Assembly: GCF_042767895.1 (NCBI RefSeq) | Contig: NC_091565.1 | Location: 4,698,891-4,726,390, forward strand | DNA: 27,500 nt | Source: Penaeus vannamei | Taxonomy: Eukaryota > Arthropoda > Malacostraca > Decapoda > Penaeidae | Direction of reading: 5' to 3' | Part shown: positions 1-10,190 of the stretch, in pieces | How positions within the stretch are numbered: position 1 is the first letter of the stretch | Layout of the letters: every line of letters starts with the position of its first letter | The notes under the pieces: model-generated | Told to the model about the DNA's origin: nothing | The model's database searches: none | Seen by the model: only the letters and a program-made list of their open reading frames with translations | Translations under genes and position numbers: made by a program

Positions 1-1625
1 AATCAGTGGAAATAAAATGGGGGAGGTCTCAGGGACGCCAGGATAAGGAGTGGCGAGGCAGGGCGGGCGGCGAGGAGAGGGACAGGGCGGTCTGAGGGCC
101 CGAGAGGAGACACGTTGCACAATCTGACGGCGTTTCACTTGCACTTTTGTCTTGAGGAAAGGGCAGAGTCACGCCCGTCAAGCTGAAGCGGCGCCAGCGA
201 GTCCTCAAAACGAGGAAAAGGAGACGAGAGGGAGAGAGAGAGGGATAGGGGGAGAGGGGAGGGAGGGGAGGAGGAATAGGGGCAACGTGAAGGACAGTAA
301 CTGTATCCCTATCGCCGTACATCCGGGATTTCCCTCTCGTTCTGAGGTCGACGTCGGGGCGCGGGCTCGAGGCTGACCTGGCTTTGCATCTCGGCCTCGG
401 GAAAAGTTCCGTTTGATGCCTCCTGCAAGAATGTATCCAGTGAATAACATATAATATAAGCGTGAATAAGGTGAAGGGAGACAGGTGTGTGAGTCACAGA
501 GAAAACGGGACAAGTTGTGAGCGTGGGCTGGTCCCTCACACGATCATCAGTGGGCGAGTCTTACAGGCTTTCCTCCCGACTCGTTTTGCGGGCTTTCCGC
601 ACAAATGGCACGTCCGCAAATGATTCTAAACCTTTGATTATAAATAACGTATATTATAAAGGAGGAAATCACCATAAATAAAAGTAAAATGAATGATTTA
701 GCTTGATATTTGTAAGCTAGTTAAGCAACACATGACGACTTGGCACCTGATGTTGCTGTCCTTGACAAACCAGGCGCTCCCACGTACGGGCTACTGATAC
801 CGTGCGTGCCCGGTTATACTCACCGCTCCTGGCCCAATGCTGCGCTCTTGCTTGCCGTGGAATACCCAGACCACCAAGTAGATCACTGCATTTCACTCTC
901 TCAGTCGCCTCTGGCTCTCAGGGAACGCAGGAACCCATTTCCGAGGAGGATTCGCTATCCGGAAGGGACGCCGCGGAGCCTCTTGACACCGTCCGGCCCG
1001 CCAGGCAGCTTTTGCCAGGCTGGACCGAGTGAATAATTGATTCACGCTGACGGTATCTCGCGGAGGCAAATATGAGGCTTTATTCACGACGATTACATGA
1101 ATGATATAAAGAATATACAGTGCATTCCCGCCCGCCTCGGATCACGAAACAGACCACGCCTCGACGAGAAGAGCAGCGGGAGGCAGACGCCCTTTTAGCA
1201 TTTATAACGTCATCCCATACTTGGCAGGCGGGCCGCTATCCCTGGCCTGTGTGTTGATGTTTGACGTCGCGTCGTTGTACATTTGGCAGCTTATGGGAGG
1301 TTGCCGGAGGGGGATGTACGATACTATTTAACCGCGGACTTTACAGTATACAAGCCTTTATTATATGAATATGCGAGATTATGCATATTCTTGAGTGTCT
1401 CATTTTGTTGCCCAAACTTTGATTTATTCTTCCAGATGAACAAAGATGATATACCAAAGCTTCATAACATACAGTAAATAAAACTACACATATTACTCAC
1501 TAAACATACTTTTAACACAACACCCTTTTCACACCACGAAAATCTACATGAAATCTCCTCATGCATTTTAGAGAACATCCCTAACAGCCATATAACTAAC
1601 CTCTATTTCTCTCTCTCTTTTCCAG
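1..1625. other. Unique sequence upstream of the first visible exon
   Basis: About 1.6 kb of mostly non-repetitive sequence apart from a short purine run near 220-275. Exon A begins in phase 0 and seems to start at a signal-peptide cleavage site, so a signal-peptide exon must lie upstream. I looked for an ATG followed by a hydrophobic stretch and a GT donor in the right phase and found no convincing candidate. The stretch may therefore be the preceding intron. Open frames here (for example 740-1036 and 1283-1477) show no recognisable domain. Confidence 0.5.
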
Positions 1626-1821
1626 GTTTCTGCTCAAGTGAACTTAGGACAAGGACTTCAAAGAGAGATATTTTTCTTAAATTTAGAAGACGGCTACTTC
1701 GGCTGTCAAGTGAACGAGTCCACAGACGTACTTCAGTTATTCGAAGTGTCGAGACTTTGTGATGGGACTCCGAACTGCTTCTTAGGATCCGATGAAAACT
1801 TCCAAGAACTTAAATGCACGA
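1626..1821 (+). CDS. dpy: Exon A: LDLa-like N-terminal module of a dumpy-like extracellular matrix protein
   Basis: Internal coding exon of 196 nt, phase 0 at the start and one base into a codon at the end. The acceptor is CAG at 1623-1625 after a C/T tract, and the donor is GTAAGT at 1822-1827. The translation starts VSAQVNLGQG; VSA is a good signal-peptidase -3 to -1 motif, so the preceding exon probably ends in the hydrophobic core of a signal peptide. Residues about 24-65 form an LDL-receptor class A-like module: FGC, then LCDG, PNC, GSDE and a final LKC. Only four of the usual six cysteines are present (see findings). LDLa modules bind calcium through the acidic CDG..GSDE cluster. With the EGF exons downstream this is the module order at the N-terminus of arthropod dumpy, a giant secreted or membrane-anchored protein at epidermis-cuticle attachments. 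The family name is recognised from memory, not searched. Read-through of the donor would meet a stop at 1926-1928. Confidence 0.72.
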
Positions 1822-2535
1822 GTAAGTATCTATGGCGTCTTGACGGTGTGTTGTTTAGGTACATGTCGTCTGTTGAGGAGTTTAGAATATGTCTAACTCC
1901 CCATAGATGGATAAGTAGATATAGATAGATAGAGAGGAGATGGAATATCTAACTCAACGATACGAACAGTTTTATTCAATTGGCCGAAAATTATAAATTT
2001 CTAATCGAAAAAACAAACATGTCAAAAGAATTATCATCTAAACATCAAATGTCCAGTTTTTACAAAAGGAAAAATAAATTATTCAGCGTGTCACTAAACC
2101 TCAGTGGTCACTGGCCTATATAATATCAGCCTTGATCTGTTATCCTCTGTTCCCATTTTCTTTGGAGGAAGAAAAATAGAGGACGGGAAATGGTCCAATT
2201 TTCTTCGATTGACCGCGACACATTGACCAAGACGGAGGAATATGGGCCATGAATAAGAATTATTTGATGGTTTGTTTTTCTGTAAAGAGTATTTGCTTCG
2301 AGACGACATGATTATGATCGAATAAGTGATAGATAGATTATGATAGAAGGTTTGTGAAGGAATTTCAATGCGAGAGATTAAGCAGGAGAATTATCATTAT
2401 TATTGGAATTGTTATTATTCTCGGCTGCAAACGTTTAATAGAATTATTCTCTCATTTTCTTGTCGACTTTATCATTTACTTCGAGATTATCCGTCATTCT
2501 GAAAACAAAACTTATTGACCAAAACAACCATTGGC
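1822..2535. other. Start of intron A-B, AT-rich unique sequence
   Basis: This begins at the GTAAGT donor. A short GATA-type run lies near 1909-1935. The rest is AT-rich with no coding signal; the minus-strand frame at 2094-2309 has no recognisable motif. Confidence 0.6.
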
Positions 2536-2660
2536 TCGCCCCTCCCCCTCTCCCCCCTCCCCCTCCCCCAGCCCCTCAACCCCCTCCCCCCACCCTCTCC
2601 ACCCCCTCCCCCAGCCCCTCAACCCCCTTCCCCCAGCCCCCCTACCCCCCCCCGAACCCA
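2536..2660. repeat. C-rich low-complexity tract with a repeated CCCCAGCCCCTCAACCCC phrase
   Basis: Nearly pure C with scattered T and A. The phrase containing CAGCCCCTCAACCCC occurs twice, which suggests a small minisatellite. The complementary strand has many G runs of three or more, so it could form G-quadruplexes. The proline-rich open frames across it are compositional artefacts. Confidence 0.85.
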
Positions 2661-2838
2661 AGACCCCAACAACAAAAGGAAAATAATCCCTGGACTCAGA
2701 GCCTTTGTATATTCACTTTCTTCCCGACCATCTTGATCGGACTCCGGCAAGGGAAATTGCGGGCGTGGAAAGGTCTCGTCGCCGCCGCCGCCGCCCCCGC
2801 CTCCTTCCCGCTGGCCAAATGTTGCGTTTCCTGAAGGT

Positions 2839-2988
2839 TTCTCAAGATCTTTGTTTGTTTGTGTGACGTTCTCAAGATCTTTGTTTGTTTGTGTGACGTT
2901 CTCAAGATCTTTGTTTGTTTGTGTGACGTTCTCAAGATCTTTGTTTGTTTGTGTGACGTTCTCAAGATCTTTGTTTGTTTGTGTGACG
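2839..2988 (+). repeat. Perfect 30-bp tandem repeat, five copies
   Basis: Five consecutive copies of a 30-base unit start at 2839, 2869, 2899, 2929 and 2959 with no visible mismatch. Each unit contains the palindrome AAGATCTT, two TTTG steps and a TGACG end that makes TGACGTT at each junction, a CREB/ATF-like core. Because 30 is a multiple of three, several frames stay open and give 10-residue repeats; this is not evidence of coding. Perfect identity suggests recent expansion. Confidence 0.95.
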
Positions 2989-3056
2989 TCTCCTTTTGGC
3001 GGTGTTTACGGACGCTGGGGGAAAGGCGTTGTTTGCGTTGTTTTCTTTGTATTTGC

Positions 3057-3222
3057 CTTTTCTTTTTTATCATTTTTTGTATACTTTTACTTTTTTCTTC
3101 CTCTTCTTCTTTCTTTTTTTTCTTCTTCTTTTTTCTTCCTTTCTCCCTTCCTTCTCCTTCTTTTCCTCTTCTGCTTCTATTCTTCTATTCCCCCTCTCGC
3201 TCTTCCTCCCTCCCTCCTTGTA
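3057..3222. repeat. T/C-rich polypyrimidine tract
   Basis: About 165 bases of mainly T and C on the + strand, rich in CTT and CTTTT. It sits between the 30-bp repeat and a tract of opposite (purine) bias starting near 3255. Phe/Leu/Ser-rich frames here are compositional. Confidence 0.8.
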
Positions 3223-3254
3223 CCCTCATTCCAAACACAGAAAATGGAGGTCGG

Positions 3255-3480
3255 TGAGGGAGGAGAGTGGGGAGGGGAGGGGAGAGAGGGGAGGAGAGGC
3301 GACGGGGGACAAGGGAGAGAGGGAGAGAGGAGAGGAGAGGCCCCGTGGGGAAGGGAGAGAGGGGAGGAGAGGAGAGGAGAGGTCCCGGGGGAAGGGAGAG
3401 AGGGAGGAGAGCAGTAAGGGGAGGAGAGGAGAGGCGACGGGGAGAAGGGAGAGAGGGAAGGGGGAGGGGGAGGGGAGAAC
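3255..3480. repeat. Polypurine (GGGA/GAGAG) tract with embedded ~50-60-bp units
   Basis: This is almost entirely G and A on the + strand. A phrase of the form GGAGAGGCGACGGGG or GAGAGGCCCCGTGGGG followed by AAGGGAGAGAGGG recurs about four times, so it is a decayed minisatellite rather than a plain dinucleotide array. It is able in principle to form triplex DNA. Confidence 0.8.
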
Positions 3481-3489
3481 AGTATATCT

Positions 3490-3750
3490 TCGTCCCGTTT
3501 TCTTTATCACCATAACGAGTCATGTCATTAGGAAATCACCAGTGACCCACAACCTGTCCTTGCCAAGGCCTTGTCGGGTCATTGAGCTTTTGGGGGTGAC
3601 GGTGTACCATTGCAGACATATCGCCGGACTTCATTGCAGACGGGGGTGGGGTTCAGTTCTTTCAAGTTGCAAAGAGAAATTAATGAGAATGCAGAAAGAG
3701 ACAGATTCATGCAAGTAACTGGAGTTTACGGATGAGCAATGTATGTGGGT
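3490..3750. other. Short unique intronic island
   Basis: About 260 bases of normal complexity between two polypurine arrays. It contains TGACCC (3543-3548), the palindrome CAAGGCCTTG (3564-3573) and GGGTCA (3576-3581), which resemble nuclear-receptor half-sites. No coding signal was seen. Confidence 0.5.
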
Positions 3751-3754
3751 GTGA

Positions 3755-3896
<142 letters not shown>

Positions 3897-4004
3897 GATG
3901 AAGATCTCTATAATCCCCTGTACATTACCTCACCTAAACTCCAGAAACTTTCTAAAAACTAACAAAAAATAAGAGAAAAAAAATCACTTAAAGTCCCCCC
4001 CCTC

Positions 4005-4028
4005 AAAAAAAAAAAAAAAAAAAAAAAA
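4005..4028. repeat. Poly-A run of about 24
   Basis: Homopolymer A preceded by a short C run. There is no recognisable retroposon body upstream, so I do not call a SINE or retropseudogene. Confidence 0.85.
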
Positions 4029-4159
4029 TGAAACAACGATGGCCACACTATGAAAAAAATACGCCCCCAAAAAATATATCTGGATTTGGGTCAATGTGCC
4101 CGATGTCAGTCAGATCAAAGGGATCGGCGTGGCCACTTATAGGGATCCCGTTATCGCAT

Positions 4160-4800
4160 TTGTGAGGGAAAGGAGGTGGTGAGGGAAAGGGAGAGAGGGG
4201 AAGGGAAGGAAGGGGGGAGAGGGGGAAGAGGGGGTGGAAGGGAGAGTGAGAGAGGGAGGGAAGGGAAGGAAGAGGGAAAGGGGGAAAGGGGTGGAAGGGG
4301 AGAGTGAGAGAGGGAGGGAAGGGAAGGGGGAAGGGTGGAAGGGAGAGTGAGAGAGGGAGGGAAGGGATGTAAGAGAGAGAGGGGGAAGAGAAAGAGAAGG
4401 GAAGTGAGAGAGGGGAAGGGAAGGAAGGGGAGAGAGGGAAGGGAAGGAAGGGGGTGGAGAGTGAGAGAGGGAGGGGGAAGGAAGGGGGAGAGGGGGAAGG
4501 AGATTGGAAGGGAGAGTGAGAGAGGGAGGGAAGGAAGGGAGAGAGGGGAAGGAAAGGAAGTGAGAAAGGGAGTAAGAGAGAGAGCGGGAAGATAAAGAGA
4601 AGGGAGAAAGAGAGAGAGAAGGAAAAAGAGGTAGGAAGGGAAGGTAGGTGGGAAGAGGGGAACAGAAAGAAGTGAAGAAAGGAGTGAGAGAGAGAGAGAG
4701 GGAGGGGAAAGGGAAGGACGGAAGGGAGAAATAGAGGAAAGATAGGGTGGACAGGAGGGCAGAGTGAGGGAGGGAAGGGAGGACGGTAGTGACAGGGGGC
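4160..4800. repeat. ~640-bp polypurine tract with degenerate ~55-70-bp units
   Basis: This is nearly all G and A on the + strand. The phrase GGAAGGGAGAGTGAGAGAGG recurs several times at roughly 55-75-base spacing, so the tract is a minisatellite with variable units. The long minus-strand frame of Ser/Pro/Leu is a composition artefact. Confidence 0.9.
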
Positions 4801-4925
4801 GACAGAACTAAACCAGAAAATAAGACAGGTGATAAAGGTAGAGAGATGGCGAGAAGAGAGGAAAGCAAAAGAGGGGCGGAAGGAGGGAGGAACGAAAAGA
4901 GAGAGCTATTGTCTGCATAATCAGC

Positions 4926-5115
4926 CGCCCCCTCCCACTCCCTCCCTCCTCTCTCCATCTCCTCTTCCTCCACTCGTTAGCGATCTCTCCTTCCGCCTCC
5001 TTTATCACGCTCCATCTTATTCTGACCTTCTCCTACTACGATTATCAGCCATTTTCTCTATTTGGCCTTCTCTCCTCCTTTCTCTCGCGTTCTACTTCTT
5101 CTCCCTTCCTCCGAG
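4926..5115. repeat. Pyrimidine-rich (CCT/CTC) tract
   Basis: The strand bias flips from purine to pyrimidine about 100 bases after the polypurine tract. CTCC-rich sequence grades into mixed C/T. Confidence 0.7.
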
Positions 5116-5512
5116 AAAGATAAATAGATCGATAATTTCGTCATTAAGGTCATTTTCGTGAAATCTCCAGCCTGTCATTATGTCTATCCTCATTTCGAAG
5201 ATGATTCAAGAGAAACTTATGAAAAAAGAATCTTAATTATCATTTAATTCATTAATAATCTCAGTCATTTGATCATTTTACCCTCCAATTATCTTTATAC
5301 CTATTAATCATTTCTACGATTATAATCTTTATCATATCTATTATTTCACCTTTTTATCACCACTTCTCGTCATAATCATATGAATAGTAAGATGCAATGC
5401 GCAAAAAAGAAGAGGTTACTAGAAGCACATGGAATAAATGAATAGAAGAACAGAAGAATACATGAATAGAAGGTCAGACACCCATATGGACAGTGAGTCA
5501 GCTGGTGATAAG
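5116..5512. other. AT-rich unique intronic sequence
   Basis: AT-rich sequence with repeated short phrases such as TTAATCATT. No gene or RNA signal was seen. Confidence 0.55.
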
Positions 5513-5717
5513 AATAAGGGTAATGATGATGATAATAACGGTTGTAATGATACTAAGAACGGTAATGATAATGATAGCGATAGTAATGATGATACTAATA
5601 GTAATAATAATTCCGAATAAGGGTAATGATGGTGATGATAACGGTTGTAATGATACTAATAACGGTAATGATAACGATAGCGATAGTAATGATGATAGTA
5701 ATAGTAATAATCATTCC
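5513..5717 (+). repeat. 103-bp tandem duplication of TAATGAT-rich sequence
   Basis: The phrase AATAAGGGTAATGATG starts at 5513 and again at 5616. By eye the two halves differ at about six of 102 positions. The unit is itself built of degenerate AATGAT/GATAGC trinucleotide-like steps. Asp/Asn-rich frames across it are artefacts. Confidence 0.9.
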
Positions 5718-6004
5718 AAAAAAGTATTATTTATATAAAATCACACCATCAACGCGATAAAAATAAACAAGATCAATAAACGAAACAAAAGCACATCGAC
5801 AACAAGAGGATCGGACCCGCCAACGCCGTCCGGAATCGCTTTCGAAAACGGTTTATGCGGAAATCGACTCCCGAGACTTCCGGCATCTATAGTCGTAAGG
5901 AAAACAGAGGTTAGCGAAGTGTGTCAGAGAAGGGGAAAGAAACGGGGACCGCGGTGGAGAGTCTTAAATATTCTTTTCCATAAACGTTTCGGGATTGCGA
6001 GTTT
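5718..6004. other. Unique, CpG-containing intronic island
   Basis: Complex sequence of normal composition with many CpGs between about 5800 and 5990. It stands out from the surrounding repeats, but no frame, motif set or RNA fold was recognised. Confidence 0.5.
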
Positions 6005-6095
6005 GGTAAGGGTGTGGTGGGGTTGGTGGGTGGGGTGGGTTGTAGGTGGGGTGGGTGGGGTTGGTGGGTGGGGGGTGGGGTGGGTAGGGTAAGGT
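6005..6095 (+). repeat. GGTGGG-rich G-quadruplex-prone tract
   Basis: The + (sense) strand carries more than ten runs of three to six G separated by one to three bases, built from GGTGGGGTTGGTGGG-like steps. This meets the usual four-run G-quadruplex pattern several times over. Confidence 0.85.
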
Positions 6096-6228
6096 AGAGG
6101 GGAGGGGTTACGGAATGGCTGAGAAGGAGGTGGGAGGGTGGATAATTGGAGTTTAATTAGAGTAGTGTTTTTTATAGTTATTTGTTCATCTATTCATTGA
6201 TTAATTAATGGATTATAGTGAGCGTGAA

Positions 6229-6590
6229 ATCCTTCCCTCCCTCCCCCTCCCTTCTCTCTCCTCTCTGCCCTCTTCCTTCCCTTCTCCCCTCCTCCCTCCC
6301 TTCCCTCCCTGCCTTCTTCCCTCCTTCCCTTCTCCCTCCCCTCCCTCCTCCCTCTCTCCCTCCCTCCCTTCTCTCCCTACCTCCTTCCCTCCCCTCTTCA
6401 TTTCTTCCCTCTCTCCCTCCTCCCTCCATTCTCCCTCTTCCCTCCCTCCTTCCTCCCTTCTCTCCCTACCTCCCTTCCCTTCTCCCCTCTCTCCCTCCCT
6501 CCTCCCTTCCCTCCCTTCTCCCTCCCCTTCCCTCCCCTACTCCCTCCCTCCCTTCCCTCCCTTCTCCCTCCCTTCCCTCCCTCCCTCCGT
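6229..6590. repeat. (CCCT)n-type polypyrimidine tract
   Basis: About 360 bases of C and T, mostly CCCT/CTTCCCTCC tetranucleotide-like steps with larger imperfect units. It ends abruptly at GTAAAGACGACC. Ser/Pro/Leu frames are artefacts. Confidence 0.9.
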
Positions 6591-7108
6591 AAAGACGACC
6601 TCTATCGGCGTGAGTACCTCGCGTGCGCAGATGCTGACGTTGCGGTCCCGTCGAACAGCGCCAAATTTTCGTAAAGTTTGCGGAGAAAGCTTTTGCCGCT
6701 GTTTACGTGCGCGCGCGAGTGTGGAATCGTGGAATATTATTCACCGAGTCCCGGGGGCGGAGTTGTTGTTTTTCTTTCTGGTTGATTAGTTTTGTTTGTT
6801 TGTTTGTTTGTTTGGGCGAGTATAATTTTTCGAGAAGAGAAAAATTTACGGTGTCGTTGGTTGTGTTAGATGATGATCCATCTCCTGATTATAGAATAGA
6901 TACCTTTTTTTATATCGATTGATCTTATGTTGCTATATTATCCTATTTAATTTTGATATGACGGCCACTCTTTATAGCAGAAACAAACCTACAATAAGAA
7001 AAATCAGTAATTTACAATAGTCTTCCTAAAAAAAAAAGAAAAATAGAAAATCATTCTCACATTGCTCCATAACCCAGAGACTTCAACGCAGACATAAATA
7101 CCAATCTA
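6591..7108. other. Unique CpG-rich island then AT-rich sequence, with (TTTG)6
   Basis: 6597-6765 is CpG-rich and unique and contains GCGCCAAA (6658-6665), an E2F-type site in reverse. A (TTTG)n run covers 6790-6814. The remainder is AT-rich. No exon was recognised. Confidence 0.55.
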
Positions 7109-7943
7109 TTTTCATTATTATCATTAAATTAATAAATGTTATTTATTATTATCATTATTTAAATTAATAAATGTTATTTATTATTATCATTATTTAAATT
7201 AATAAATGTTATTTTTATTATCATTATTTGAATTAATGAATGTTATTTATTATTATCATTATTCAAATTAATAAATGTTATTTTTTATTATTATTATTTA
7301 AATTTTAAAAATGTTATTTATTATTGGCATTATTTAAATTAATAAATGTTATTTATTATTATCATTATTTGAATTAATAAATGTTATTTATTATTATCAT
7401 TATTTAAATTAATGAATGTTATTTATTATTATCATTATTTAAATTAATAAAGGTTATTTATTATTATCATGATTTAAATTAATAAAGGTTATTTATTATT
7501 ATCATTATTTAAATTAATGAATGTTATTTATTATTATCATTATTTAAATTAATGAATGTTATTTATTATTATCATGATTTAAATTAATAAATGTTATTTA
7601 TCATTATCATTATTTAAATTAATAAGTGTTATTTATTATTATCATGATTTAAATTAATAAATGTTATTTTTCATTATCATTATTTAAATTAATAAATGTT
7701 ATTTTTCATTATCATTATTTAAATTAATAAATGTTATTTATTATTATCATTATTTAAATTAATAAATGTTTTTATTATTATCATTATTCAAATTAATAAA
7801 TGCTATTTATTATTATCATTATTTAAATTAATAAATGTTATTTATCATTATCATTATTTAAATAAATAAATGCTATTTATTATTATCATGATTTAAATTA
7901 ATAAATGTTATTTATTATTATCATGATTTAGATTAATAAATGT
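7109..7943 (+). repeat. ~35-bp AT-rich minisatellite, about 23 copies, ending next to exon B
   Basis: A unit of about 35 bases built of TTAATAAATGTTATTTATTA followed by TTATCATTATTTAAA repeats about 23 times, with scattered substitutions (AATGAATG, AATAAAGG, TATTGGCAT, GCTATTT). The last partial unit ends at about 7943, only ~20 bases before the exon B acceptor. The branch point and AT-rich part of that 3' splice site are therefore probably supplied by the array. Most units carry AATAAA and many carry TTATTTATT in sense orientation. Confidence 0.95.
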
Positions 7944-7963
7944 TTCCCTTCTCTCTCCCTCAG

Positions 7964-8068
7964 ATGACTGCCCGTACACACAAGGCTACAAGTGTGTGAA
8001 CGGAGCGTGTCTGGATGGCCAGTGCCACTGTAATGATGGTTACGGTGGTTGTGGTTGCGAATCTCCAG
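7964..8068 (+). CDS. dpy: Exon B: cysteine-rich EGF-like module of the dumpy-like protein
   Basis: A symmetrical phase 1-1 exon of 105 nt. The acceptor is CAG at 7961-7963 after TTCCCTTCTCTCTCCCT, and the donor is GTGAGT at 8069-8074. Joined to the last base of exon A it reads NDCPYTQGYKCVNGACLDG then QCHCNDGYGGCGCESP. The pattern C-x-NGAC-x-DGxCxC-x-DGYGGCxC is an EGF-like fold of the short kind that follows the LDLa-like module in dumpy-type proteins. There are seven cysteines, so with the four of exon A the segment holds an odd number. The module probably stacks between the LDLa-like domain and the calcium-binding EGF domain as a stiff extracellular linker. The exon is flanked by a 35-bp AT minisatellite upstream and GT arrays downstream, and its complex sequence stands out from both. 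Confidence 0.78.
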
Positions 8069-8186
8069 GTGAGTTGTGATGCGTCTGTCTGTTTTATTGC
8101 TTTTTATTGTTGTTGCTTTTTTTGTTTTGTGTGGATTTTTTTCGTGTGGGTTGGTTATAGTCTGGAGGATGGGTTGGTATTTGTGG

Positions 8187-8340
8187 TGTGTGTTTGTTTG
8201 TTTGTTTGTTTGTGTGTGTGGGTTTGTGTGTGATTGTTTGTGTTTGTTTATTTGTTTGTGTTTGTGTGTGAGTGTGAGTGTGTGTGTGTGTGTATATGTA
8301 TGTGTGTGTGTGTGCGTGTGTCTGTGTATGTGCTTGAGTG
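8187..8340 (+). repeat. GT/TTTG-rich tract
   Basis: GT dinucleotides mixed with TTTG steps, starting about 120 bases after the exon B donor. Val/Cys-rich frames are artefacts. Confidence 0.85.
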
Positions 8341-8632
8341 TGTTCAAAATTTAGTAAAATGTAGTTTGGTCTTAGCGGACCTGTGTATAGTGAATGTATG
8401 TTGGTGTATACAGTAGTAATATTTATTTCATTAGAATCTAAAATTTCAGCAGATAGACTATGAATAGCACAAGTATGCTTATTCACATACAGTTAATGAA
8501 TGTTGCATGTGTGTATTTTCTACCATACATGGTTGTTGATATTGGTTATAGAAATTATATACCTAACATATGGACGTCCGTATGTCTGTATATGTTTCCT
8601 CATGTACGTTTCAATGTGTATACCTGCGTTAC
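8341..8632. other. Unique AT-rich intronic sequence
   Basis: Normal complexity; no signal recognised. Confidence 0.5.
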
Positions 8633-8880
8633 CGGTGTATGTGTGTTTGTGTCTGTATTTGTGTGTGTGTGCGTGTGTCTGTATTTGTGTGTGTGTGTAT
8701 CTGTATTTGTGTGTGTGTGTCTGCATTTGTGTGTGTGTGTCTGTATTTGTGTGTGTGTGTCTATATTTGTGTGTGTGTGTGTGTGTGTATTTGTGTGTAT
8801 CTGTATTTGTGTTTCTGTGTATCTGTATTTATGTACGTGTGTGTGTATCTGTATTTGTGCGTGTATGCGTGCCTGTATGT
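8633..8880 (+). repeat. ~20-bp GT-rich minisatellite (TGTCTGTATTTGTGTGTG units)
   Basis: Units of the type GTCTGTATTTGTGTGTGTG repeat about ten times with variable GT length and CTGCATT/CTATATT variants. It is a higher-order repeat within a GT background. Confidence 0.9.
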
Positions 8881-9413
<533 letters not shown>

Positions 9414-9678
9414 TATATATATTTTTTCCTTCTTTTTTCTTTTCTTCTTTTTTTCTCTTATCTTCGTTATCATCGTCGCATATATTCTTATCTACCGATG
9501 ACAGATTGAAGACGTGAATGATAGAGAATGAATGATAACTCTTATCATTCATCATTTGCGGGACTAATTACTAATTACGAGTCACCTGTTAAAGAAACCT
9601 AATTCATTCTTAATTATGTCTAATGGACGTATGGCCACTTTCACGTTGCCACAAGCAATCAGAGAGAGAGAAATGTGA

Positions 9679-9801
9679 TCTCTCTATCTTTCTTTCTCTT
9701 CTCTCTCTTTATCCCTCTCTTTCTCTTCTCTCTCTTTCTTTTTTTCTCTTCTCTCTTTCTCTTCTCTCTCTCTTTATCCCTTTCTTTCTCTTCTCTCTCT
9801 T

Positions 9802-9898
<97 letters not shown>
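9679..9898. repeat. CT-rich tract with pure (CT)n core
   Basis: TTTCTCT/TCTCTTTATCCC steps are followed by an essentially pure CT array from about 9807 to 9896. A short GAGAGAG lies just before it at 9661-9671. The bases from 9412 to 9660 are unique. Confidence 0.93.
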
Positions 9899-9899
<1 letters not shown>

Positions 9900-10190
9900 A
9901 TATTCGCTCTTGTCTCCCTCATTCTCCTCCTTATTCCCTTCCACCTCTTGCCCTCCCCCCCTGTCCTACCCTCCTTCCCCTCATCCCCCCTCCACCCCCT
10001 TCACCCAATTTTCCCTCCTCCCTCTATCCTCCCTCCCTCCTCTACCCCCTCCCTTCACCCCATTTTCCCTCCCTCCCTTCCCCCCTCAACCCCCCTCCCC
10101 CCCCTTCACCCAATTTTCCCTCCTCCCTCTACCCTCCCTCCTCCCTCTATCCTCCCTCCCTCCTCCCTCTACCCCCCTCCCCCCCTTCAA
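9899..10190. repeat. C-rich minisatellite (CCTCCCTCTACCCTCC / CTTCACCCAATTTTCC)
   Basis: The phrase CCCTTCACCC(A)ATTTTCCCTCC appears at least three times, separated by TCCTCCCTCTAtCCTCC steps, with unit length about 50-60 bases. Confidence 0.85.

Noticed and set aside
2839..2988. Regular short repeats as a CRISPR array
   Set aside because: The 30-bp units abut with no unique spacers, and the setting is a eukaryotic intron.
2851..3417. Frame with five repeats of a 10-residue unit
   Set aside because: The 30-bp DNA repeat is a multiple of three, so a peptide repeat is automatic; both strands show it.
4005..4028. Poly-A runs (also 17357-17373 and 18462-18480) as retroposon tails
   Set aside because: No recognisable SINE or LINE body, no internal polymerase III boxes and no target-site duplication visible.
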